In this document: in pieces, positions 1 to 6,645 of the stretch
How positions within the stretch are numbered: the stretch's first letter is position 1
Layout: every line of letters begins with the position of its first letter
Source of the DNA: JAZKSG01 sp036626215
GTDB lineage: Archaea > Thermoplasmatota > E2 > DHVEG-1
Assembly (NCBI GenBank): GCA_036626215.1
Contig: JAZKSG010000030.1
Span: 1-16,382 of the forward strand
Direction: 5' to 3'
DNA length: 16,382 nucleotides
Position numbers and translations under genes: made by a program
The notes under the pieces: model-generated
Told to the model about the DNA's origin: nothing
Database searches by the model: none
Seen by the model: the letters and a program-made list of their open reading frames with translations, nothing else

Positions 1-1989
1 TGGAAAACAGATATCTGCGCTACCATTTTTGTCAGAAGCATCTTCAACTACAGTTACCTCTTTATTTTGCAGTAAAAAGTTGACACCTTCTATGCCTTCT
101 CCGTTTTGATCAAAAACTGAAAATTTAGCTTCACCTTGAGGCATACAAAAAATACGGCAGCTACTATTTTTTTCTACATCTACCACTTTATATCCAATAT
201 ATTTTCTTTCTTCACCAAAAAAAGGGTTCTCCCTATAAATCTTTATTATATATCTACCAGGTGTTAAATCTGGAAAACGTATTTTTTTGAAAAAAGTACT
301 ATTTTTTATGTCAATGATGCCTAAAGCCGTTTTAATTTTTTGTAAAAAATTTCCCTCCAAATCAACGTTTATATCTCCAATAGATAAACGGTTTACACCC
401 CCTGATGAAGTCAAACTATTGTTTTTATAGATTTCAGCATAAATATAAGGTAGCCTTTTACCAGTCACCGCTGATAATGTAGCTCCAAGAGGAAAAGATG
501 GCGCAAAATTTACATAGGCTGTAAGGGAATAAGACTTCTTTTTTTCTTCAGAGATGTTTCCTCTGACAGCAGGCATAGTTTCTACAACTTTTTTAAACCT
601 CTCTGATTCTTTGTCTATACTATTTGAGCCACCGTTTTCTACAGTTATAAACTCAGATGTTAGATGCGCTTCAAAACCTTCTGGTATGGTAACTATATGT
701 TCATTGTTTTCATATGCATTACGCATAAGATATAGGTTTCCAGTGTCAGCTTCTAAACCAGGTAGTTTAATGTTTTGTTTAACCCAAGCTTTAACCTGTG
801 CTCCATCATTTTTAGAACTCGTTATATCCTTATTTGAATTTAGGACTAAACCATGAGCTTTTTCGTTGTTTTCATCGGTTAAACAAATCCATGCTTTACT
901 CCCAAGATCTACATCATCTTTAGTTGACAGAACTTCTTGTCTTGTCTGAGATTTAGGATCAGATGGAAAATCAAAAGATTCCTCTACATCTCTCTCAGAA
1001 TAGACTTTAAGCTGTGGAAGAATTTCTCCAACGTTCATCTTGTCTAAAGTAGCACTTCGGGATTTAATGGATACAATACCCATGTATCCCCCATCAATCA
1101 TATTTGGATCTTCTATACTATGTTTCTTTAATGCTTTATGATGGACGTCTACAGTTATACTTTTAGTGCTACTAGGCTGGTAATAATAGGTGTAAATGTT
1201 ATCTGATTCCAATACGCCGTTAGGGGCGGTACATTTTACCCTAACCCTGGTCATCAGGTTACCATCAACTAAAATTTTAGATGAAGTTTTTTTAGCCCAA
1301 CTGGTTCCATAATATCCAGGTTGGTCTTTTATTCCATATCGGAAGTCAAAAGAACATAGTTGCTCTATCCTATTGGTTTCGAGAGTGGTGGTACCCGGTT
1401 TTAGTTTTCCTACAGCTAACGCGATAGGGTTACCTAGAAGTTCACCGGTTTTGACGACAGCATATATCAACTCGTTGTTTTGTCTTATACCAAAATAATC
1501 AAGCTCTATTTTTTGACCTGAGATAGGCTCATAATAGTAGTTGGAATCTTCAACATTTACATGGTCTTCATAATCTGGTTTTTCTGTTTCTGTAGAACTA
1601 TAGGTAACGAAATAATTTTCTCCTCCATCTATATCTTGAGGTATTAAGAAAACTATGTTACATTCAGAGATATGTTCCTCATCAGTATACTCCAAATTAT
1701 ATATTTGGGATTCAATTTCTGTTGAACCTGTTCCATCATCATAAATGACGCGAACCGAGTGTTCAGTTGGGTTTTTAGCCCAACACGGGTTTTTAAAAAC
1801 TATATGTTGGTCAATAGGTTGAAATTCTGCATTTTCGCCATTGTCTATTGGAATAGTAAGTTTTTGTTTATATTCTGCATTGGAGGCCATAGGTTTCGCT
1901 GAAAAATTAGATGTTGAAGCTGCAGCTGTAACGTTTGATAGGAAGAAGATTAAGAATAGGATTATAACAACACTTTTTTTTCTATACAT
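1..1989 (-). CDS. Large secreted/surface protein, N-terminal 663 residues (3' end outside window)
   Basis: The reading frame is open from an ATG at 1989 to the left edge, so the C-terminus is missing. I translated it by hand and met no stop. Residues 1-24 form a signal peptide: MYRKK, then a hydrophobic run ending near NVTAAA. The rest is polar and beta-rich. Residues about 30-180 look like one extracellular domain (NPCWAKNP, then IYDDGTGSTE, then GGENYFVTYS). A later Ig-like stretch contains FPDLTPGRYIIKIY. The visible end (about 625-663: GEAKFSVFDQNGEGIEGVNF, then DKNGSADICF) resembles a carboxypeptidase-regulatory-like or Big-type beta sandwich. The protein is probably displayed outside the cell, but I recognise no enzyme motif, and a C-terminal anchor would lie outside the window. 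It follows the transporter gene by 57 bases. A TATA-like ATTATAAT at 2011-2018 would give a nearly leaderless transcript. Confidence in the gene is high and in the role low. Confidence 0.85.
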   Translation of the reverse strand, partial: MYRKKSVVIILFLIFFLSNVTAAASTSNFSAKPMASNAEYKQKLTIPIDNGENAEFQPIDQHIVFKNPCWAKNPTEHSVRVIYDDGTGSTEIESQIYNLEYTDEEHISECNIVFLIPQDIDGGENYFVTYSSTETEKPDYEDHVNVEDSNYYYEPISGQKIELDYFGIRQNNELIYAVVKTGELLGNPIALAVGKLKPGTTTLETNRIEQLCSFDFRYGIKDQPGYYGTSWAKKTSSKILVDGNLMTRVRVKCTAPNGVLESDNIYTYYYQPSSTKSITVDVHHKALKKHSIEDPNMIDGGYMGIVSIKSRSATLDKMNVGEILPQLKVYSERDVEESFDFPSDPKSQTRQEVLSTKDDVDLGSKAWICLTDENNEKAHGLVLNSNKDITSSKNDGAQVKAWVKQNIKLPGLEADTGNLYLMRNAYENNEHIVTIPEGFEAHLTSEFITVENGGSNSIDKESERFKKVVETMPAVRGNISEEKKKSYSLTAYVNFAPSFPLGATLSAVTGKRLPYIYAEIYKNNSLTSSGGVNRLSIGDINVDLEGNFLQKIKTALGIIDIKNSTFFKKIRFPDLTPGRYIIKIYRENPFFGEERKYIGYKVVDVEKNSSCRIFCMPQGEAKFSVFDQNGEGIEGVNFLLQNKEVTVVEDASDKNGSADICFP

Positions 1990-2046
1990 AATCTATATAT
2001 TATAATTGATATTATAATAGTATAAGTATTTTATTACTATAAGTTT

Positions 2047-3525
2047 TTATATCAACAAAGAAAACAAGAAAAATATAGGTATCATCAAAAGAAATATTCC
2101 TATAATAGAGGCTGCAAGGGCAAAACCACCGAGTTTATACTTATCAGGTAAAACCTTCTGACTAAGATATACTATCCCTACTCCATACATGACCACACCT
2201 ACAACACCGATAAACATCAACGTTAAACTCAACATAGCCAACACAGATAAACCTCTATACATCAAAATAGAGATAGGTATACCTGTAGATAGTAGATAAA
2301 CAAGCAAAAACAACATGAAACGTTTATAACGAATATTTTTTATCTTCTTATGCATGTGTCTACCAGTTTCATATAGCATACGAGTAGCGGCTTCAAAACC
2401 AGCATACACCGTTCCAAACAAAGCAAAAACAACACTTATCTGGAAGAGAGGTTTTAACCAATCAGCAAGATAAGTAAAAATTTTAACCTGCTCCTGTATA
2501 AGACGTGTATCTTCAGGTAAAGTATGCCTAGGCTGAAGCAACTCAGCACCAGATATCATGTAGGAAGCAGATACAACAGAAACAATCAAAAAAGCCAAAC
2601 TTAAATCAATCAGCAAAGGTTTAAGCGATATACGAGATTTTTTAACATCCTCTTTTTTCTCAGAAAGATATCTTATTTTGCCATATTTTATAAGAGAGTT
2701 CAACATGTTTTGAGAAAAACTTTCAGAATCATCTCTACCTCGGAATATACCCCATTTTTTTACTTTTATCCATCCTGTATATCCAACTAAGGTGATTATA
2801 GTAAAAGTCAACGTGCCAAGATATCCCAACATTGCCAAAGGAATAGGGGTACTTGCAACACCTGGATAATCATTCATAACCCAATTAGGATAATCTGGAA
2901 AAGAACTAGGAACATTTCCTATAGTAAAAAAATTAGGTATAACTTCAACCAAGTTTGGAGCTATAACTAAAACAGAGACCAATGCCCCTATACCTAAGAC
3001 TGCTACAAAAAAAACCTGAGTAAACTCTAGCATTTTATAGCGTCCACCCATCACTAAAATTCCAGCTAACAGACAAAAACCAATTCCCCACCAGAGGTAA
3101 TGTCCAAAACCTGTAACCCACGCTAAAGACTGACCTAGAGTAGTTATAATTGAAGCCGTAAAAATAGGTATAAAAAACAACATTATAGCCATAAAAAGCC
3201 AGTTAAGCCATCCTTTACGGGTTTTAAAAGCAAAAAGATCCATCACCCCTATACCAGACAGCATTGTGAAACGACATCCTACATAAGCTATAATATAAGA
3301 GCCTATGTTGATAGTTATCAGCCATAGGAGGGAAAAACCAGCCCAACCTCCTATTTGAGGGCCAAAAATAAGTTGACCTTGCCCTATAGTCATGGAAGCT
3401 ACAACTGCCCCAGGTCCAAAAAACAGGAGATATTTCAAATATTTTTTAAGAGAAGGTTTTGCTGTAAGAAGTTTATTAGGCTCAGGAAATTTTATTTTTT
3501 TGTTTTCCTCGTTTTCTTTTTTCAT
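2047..3525 (-). CDS. Nramp-family (SLC11-like) membrane transporter, divergent motif type
   Basis: This is a 492-residue integral membrane protein with about 11 predicted helices and a charged N-terminal tail of about 28 residues. Helix 1 (about 30-55) carries GPGAVVASMTIGQGQLIFG. This is the pattern of the Nramp-like branch whose helix 1 reads GPG...AS..IGSGE, in place of the classical metal-binding DPGN. The matching helix-6 segment (TFTIITLVGYTGW) also lacks the classical MPH-type methionine motif. A charged cytoplasmic loop (about 255-302: WGIFRGRDDSES, then SEKKEDVKKSR) separates the two inverted-repeat halves. Family membership makes cation transport likely, but without the DPGN and methionine ligands the substrate cannot be taken to be Mn or Fe. 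The ATG start is preceded by a TATA-like TATTTAAA at 3576-3583, giving a leader of about 30 bases. The gene stands alone, 91 bases downstream of the transglutaminase-like gene on the same strand. Confidence 0.82.
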   Translation of the reverse strand: MKKENEENKKIKFPEPNKLLTAKPSLKKYLKYLLFFGPGAVVASMTIGQGQLIFGPQIGGWAGFSLLWLITINIGSYIIAYVGCRFTMLSGIGVMDLFAFKTRKGWLNWLFMAIMLFFIPIFTASIITTLGQSLAWVTGFGHYLWWGIGFCLLAGILVMGGRYKMLEFTQVFFVAVLGIGALVSVLVIAPNLVEVIPNFFTIGNVPSSFPDYPNWVMNDYPGVASTPIPLAMLGYLGTLTFTIITLVGYTGWIKVKKWGIFRGRDDSESFSQNMLNSLIKYGKIRYLSEKKEDVKKSRISLKPLLIDLSLAFLIVSVVSASYMISGAELLQPRHTLPEDTRLIQEQVKIFTYLADWLKPLFQISVVFALFGTVYAGFEAATRMLYETGRHMHKKIKNIRYKRFMLFLLVYLLSTGIPISILMYRGLSVLAMLSLTLMFIGVVGVVMYGVGIVYLSQKVLPDKYKLGGFALAASIIGIFLLMIPIFFLFSLLI

Positions 3526-3575
3526 CTTCTATCAGTAAACTCTGTTATTATCTTTAATGTCACAGATCTTTATAC

Positions 3576-3583
3576 TATTTAAA
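3576..3583 (-). promoter_or_regulatory. TATA-like box for the Nramp-like transporter
   Basis: On the minus strand this reads TTTAAATA. Its centre is about 55 bases upstream of the ATG at 3525, so initiation about 25 bases downstream would give a leader of roughly 30 bases. The call rests on sequence pattern and spacing only, in AT-rich DNA. Confidence 0.4.
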
Positions 3584-3616
3584 CTTTTATAAAATAATCC
3601 GATAAAAAGAGATCTG

Positions 3617-4597
3617 TTATCCTTCGAACTCTAACTCTTCCCTATCTTTCAATTTAACATCCGGAGTGCTCGGCCCTTTTTTCTTCCCCATCTTTCTATT
3701 ATATGCTTCAACGCCGCCAGCTTCTTCTATTATCTTCTTTCCCTTCTCAATTTGTTTAAGAATACTAATATTCACTCTTTCCATAGACCCTGGAGCCAAT
3801 TTTTTAAGAAATTTTGATGAAGAACCTAGTAAAAAAGGTATAGATTCCATCCTCATAGTGGTACCCGGTATTTCAAAAAACCAACTCCCTATTGAGTCTT
3901 CACCAAACCGAGTTATGGGTATACCTGCAGCAGCCTGACGTTCCGCTCTTGGCCCAACATGGGCTACTGTCCATTCACCGTCAATAAATGCCTCTCCTTC
4001 ACCTTCTAACATAAAATAACCCATTGAATCATACCATTTTTTGATTAAAGGATCAACCTCAACTATAGCATCATACCAGTTCTGAATCATGTTCATAGCA
4101 AAAATTTTGTAACGAGCTTTTATACCAGCTGCTCGACAAAGAGCTATGAAACACGTGATTAAATGATAACAGGTCCCTGTGCCACGTCTAAAAGATTTTT
4201 CGACTGGATTAAAAGGAAGGATTTCAAGAGTCATTTTTTCTTTTACAAAATTAAAAGCATTTTCAGCAAATTCACGGTCAGATACTTTATAAGCCCCAAG
4301 TTTATGAGCCAAAGCTACAACCTCTGGAGCCTGAGGGTTACAATAAAGTGTCGGTCTTAGATATTTTTCATCAGATTTACAAACCTTCATATCCTGGCTA
4401 TATTTGGGTATATCATAAGGTCTCGGCGGTCTCTTGTATCTTTCATCATCTGGATCTATCTTACGAAGTTTTTTAAGATCACTAGGGTTAGTGGTAAGTA
4501 GGAGTTTAGCCAATGAAAAAGCTCCACCCAACCAGAGTTTAAAAGCCGTTTTAGGAGGAATATAATCTTTTTCTTTCATCTCTCTAAAACCAATCAT
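3617..4597 (-). CDS. Transglutaminase-like cysteine enzyme, paired with the LuxE-like gene
   Basis: A transglutaminase-core fold (papain-like) is suggested by RRGTGTCYHLITCFIALCRA followed by AGIKARYK (residues about 137-164). Cys143 sits at the nucleophile position at the start of the core helix. The expected histidine is His213 in GEWTVAHVGP, and Asp234 (in RFGEDSIG) could complete the triad. The gap of 70 residues between Cys and His is long and holds a WYDAIVEVDP segment and a glycine/glutamate-rich turn. No signal peptide is visible, so it is probably cytosolic. I chose the ATG at 4597 because GGAG lies 10 bases upstream. A TTG at 4606 is in frame but only two to three bases from that site, and another ATG lies at 4579. 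The start is 5 bases past the stop of the adenylate-forming enzyme gene, so the two are surely cotranscribed. Family members include proteases, amidases and acyl or amide transfer enzymes; the substrate is unknown. Confidence 0.8.
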   Translation of the reverse strand: MIGFREMKEKDYIPPKTAFKLWLGGAFSLAKLLLTTNPSDLKKLRKIDPDDERYKRPPRPYDIPKYSQDMKVCKSDEKYLRPTLYCNPQAPEVVALAHKLGAYKVSDREFAENAFNFVKEKMTLEILPFNPVEKSFRRGTGTCYHLITCFIALCRAAGIKARYKIFAMNMIQNWYDAIVEVDPLIKKWYDSMGYFMLEGEGEAFIDGEWTVAHVGPRAERQAAAGIPITRFGEDSIGSWFFEIPGTTMRMESIPFLLGSSSKFLKKLAPGSMERVNISILKQIEKGKKIIEEAGGVEAYNRKMGKKKGPSTPDVKLKDREELEFEG

Positions 4598-4602
4598 ATA
4601 TA

Positions 4603-5979
4603 TCAATCTCCTATATCTCTAGAGATCATTTTTCTTACTTCTTCGGCGCATCCCCTCATTTCTTGCCCCGGAGCTCGAGTAACTTCAGGTTCTAAAACCG
4701 GTCCGGGTCTATCACAGACGGGGCAGCGTTTCAGTAATCTTGCTCGATCTCCAGATATTATAAAACCAGGATAGCTATAAGTGCTACCATCTAGGAAAGC
4801 GAAACGACCCCATTCACCATAGCCTTTAGGATTATACTCTTCATCCAAAATCATAGGATGATAATAACTATGAGGGATATGTAAATAATGTCCCTCTGGA
4901 CAATGAATCATCCAACCATTCCCCTCCACCATACCATAGAGATCAAGGCAATGTTTATCTTTTATACCTAATATCTCCTTAACCATTTCTCTGAACTTAG
5001 ATACAGGCATCCTTTTGTCTTCGTGTATCTTCCAGCCTCCACCAGTCACCACTGCGCCTCTTCCACCGAAATCAAAAGATTTCCCGTTTTCTCTTAGATG
5101 TTTCATAACCATGTATAAAACCCAAGGTGCTCCAACCATAGCAATCTTATGATTTTTATTTTTTTCATGGTTTTCTAACCAACTAACTATGTCTTTCACC
5201 ATTTTTTTGTACATCCATGAGATAAAAAAGCCCTGTAGTTTTCCTTTTAGACCTTGCCTACCAACCATACTAGATTGAATAGTTTCAGTGTTGATTTTAC
5301 GGTCAATTGCAGCGTTTACATCTTTTACAGCGTCATAATATATTTCTGCAGCTCTACCCGCAAAAATATAGGTTTTAAACGGATTTGGCATCAAAAGATA
5401 ACCATACATGTCGTACCTCCACATAGGATACATCATAGTAACAGCACTCTTTGCCAACAGATACTCCGCCATCTGATACGTTCTTTTATCACGAGGGATA
5501 AATGTATGGCGTCCACTTGTTCCGCTGCTATAGCAAACTTTTAAACCCGCTTCATTGAAACTCTCTATAACATCATCATATGAAGGATTCTTACCAGATA
5601 TTTTTATTTTGGGAAGATCTACTGAGTACAAACTTGCTAACCATCTAGCAAAATCTTTTCCAGGAGGATAACTTTTATAAAAATCAGATGGGAGCATAGG
5701 GATTTTTTCTAAATCCTCGAAATTTTTTAACTTATCTGGAGTAAAATTTTTTTCTTTACAAAATTTGTGATATACTTCGTTGTTATTGTAATGGTTTTTA
5801 AATTGATACTTTATAGCTTTGAATTGAAGTTTCTGCGCCTTCTCAGTAGGAACATTGTAGATATTTTTAGGGCCATATGTAGCTTCATCTACAGGAGTCC
5901 ACTTGTTTTTAGGAGGAATGTACTCCTTTACCTGTTCATTGAATTTCTTAATATATCCGTTAAATGAAACTTTTTTCAC
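4603..5979 (-). CDS. LuxE/PaaK-type adenylate-forming acyl-protein synthetase-like enzyme
   Basis: This 458-residue protein belongs to the ANL (adenylate-forming) superfamily, closest to LuxE acyl-protein synthetase and phenylacetate-CoA ligase. YSSGTSGRHTFIPR (about 150-163) is the phosphate-binding A3 loop, LYGMVEGNGW is the A5-like substrate and adenine loop, and SGDRARLLKRCPVCDRPGP (about 409-426) combines the GD ribose motif with a CxxC like that of PaaK. It should make an acyl-adenylate from a carboxylic acid and ATP, then pass the acyl group to a thiol. The protein stops soon after the GD motif, so the mobile small C-terminal domain of CoA ligases appears short or absent, as in LuxE. 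Cys444 lies 14 residues from the C-terminus. The start is GTG, preceded by GGGGGAA about 11 bases upstream; TATA-like runs lie near 6001-6008 and 6017-6030. It is followed immediately by the transglutaminase-like gene. Its carboxylic acid substrate cannot be read from the sequence. Confidence 0.8.
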   Translation of the reverse strand: MKKVSFNGYIKKFNEQVKEYIPPKNKWTPVDEATYGPKNIYNVPTEKAQKLQFKAIKYQFKNHYNNNEVYHKFCKEKNFTPDKLKNFEDLEKIPMLPSDFYKSYPPGKDFARWLASLYSVDLPKIKISGKNPSYDDVIESFNEAGLKVCYSSGTSGRHTFIPRDKRTYQMAEYLLAKSAVTMMYPMWRYDMYGYLLMPNPFKTYIFAGRAAEIYYDAVKDVNAAIDRKINTETIQSSMVGRQGLKGKLQGFFISWMYKKMVKDIVSWLENHEKNKNHKIAMVGAPWVLYMVMKHLRENGKSFDFGGRGAVVTGGGWKIHEDKRMPVSKFREMVKEILGIKDKHCLDLYGMVEGNGWMIHCPEGHYLHIPHSYYHPMILDEEYNPKGYGEWGRFAFLDGSTYSYPGFIISGDRARLLKRCPVCDRPGPVLEPEVTRAPGQEMRGCAEEVRKMISRDIGD

Positions 5980-6052
5980 GATAAATTATTCCCCCGTATC
6001 TTTATAATCTAAATGCTTTTTTATTAAACAGTTTTTCTGTAACAAGTAATTA

Positions 6053-6184
6053 TTACAGTATTTCTAGTATATTACTATTGTTGAATTTTAACAACTCAAT
6101 TAGAATCATATATGAAACAAACGTTAGAAATAAAGCTGTGGCGTAATATATGGACTCTATTAAAAACATAGTTCTGATAGACAT
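6053..6184 (-). CDS. Possible 43-residue single-helix membrane peptide
   Basis: This short frame begins at an ATG at 6184, with an internal in-frame ATG at 6169, and ends at TAA 6053. It encodes a peptide with a hydrophobic stretch at about residues 10-32 (YYATALFLTFVSYMILIELL) and a short polar tail. It lies 16 bases after the NAC stop codon on the same strand, so it could be translated from the NAC mRNA. There is no convincing Shine-Dalgarno sequence, and AT-rich DNA readily produces hydrophobic frames by chance. The call is therefore weak. Confidence 0.25.
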   Translation of the reverse strand: MSIRTMFLIESIYYATALFLTFVSYMILIELLKFNNSNILEIL

Positions 6185-6200
6185 TTTTCAGAGGTTTTCT

Positions 6201-6545
6201 TTATTCTTCTCCACCTAACTTCATTATAGCCTCTGCAATATCGCCATCTGCCTCTCCAAGAGCTTTCTTTGCTTCTTCAGCTGATTTCCCTGTTTGTTCA
6301 ACTATCAGATTAATATCTTCTTCAGGGATTTCTTCTTCGCGTTCTCTTATTTCTGGTTTACCCGCAAGTTGATATGTCGTCTGACCTTTAGCCTCCATCT
6401 CGGTTACCTCAGCATCTTTGAAGATATATTCTTTGTCATCAGTCTGAATAATCACTTTTTGAACATTTTTAATTTCTTTAACATTGATACCAAGTTTCTT
6501 CATCATCTGTTTCATTTGACGCGGGTTCATGTTTCCAGGCATCAT
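6201..6545 (-). CDS. nac: Archaeal nascent polypeptide-associated complex protein (NAC)
   Basis: This 114-residue protein has the usual archaeal NAC length and layout. An N-terminal methionine-rich tail with MNPRQMKQMMKKLGI leads into the NAC beta-barrel domain (about 20-65, with VQKVIIQTDDKEYIF). A charged linker and a C-terminal UBA domain follow (about 75-112, ending with GDIAEAIMKLGG, the typical UBA helix 3). Archaeal NAC forms homodimers, sits at the ribosome exit site and contacts emerging chains. The sequence GGAGATGAT, one mismatch from the full anti-SD complement, ends 8 bases before the ATG at 6545. A second ATG directly follows at 6542 and cannot be excluded. The gene is divergent from nnr and shares a short promoter region with it. 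Confidence 0.95.
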   Translation of the reverse strand: MMPGNMNPRQMKQMMKKLGINVKEIKNVQKVIIQTDDKEYIFKDAEVTEMEAKGQTTYQLAGKPEIREREEEIPEEDINLIVEQTGKSAEEAKKALGEADGDIAEAIMKLGGEE

Positions 6546-6612
6546 TTTTATGAATCATCTCCTACATTGAAAACTATTTTTTTTGGTTTCTAAACAAATT
6601 TTTTGCGAAGGA

Positions 6613-6618
6613 TATATA
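6613..6618 (+). promoter_or_regulatory. TATA box for nnr, favouring the ATG at 6646
   Basis: TATATA lies 33 bases before the ATG at 6646 but only 15 before the ATG at 6628. Archaeal initiation about 25 bases downstream of the box would put the transcript start near 6640. That start falls after the first ATG and just before the second. Confidence 0.5.
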
Positions 6619-6645
6619 GCACATTAAATGTTTAATGTTTTTGGT

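Noticed and set aside
554..856. A 100-codon frame on the plus strand
   Set aside because: It lies antisense inside the exported protein at 1-1989, whose frame is open throughout and starts with a signal peptide.
4604..4606. TTG as start of the transglutaminase-like gene
   Set aside because: It is only two to three bases from the GGAG site; the ATG at 4597 has acceptable spacing.
5254..5544. A 96-codon plus-strand frame
   Set aside because: It is antisense to the LuxE-like enzyme, whose motifs are continuous on the other strand.
6112..6171. A 19-codon plus-strand frame starting at 6112
   Set aside because: It has no ribosome binding site or promoter and is too short to judge.
6628..6645. 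ATG at 6628 as start of nnr
   Set aside because: It lies 15 bases after the TATA box, so the transcript probably starts downstream of it, and family members begin at the later methionine.
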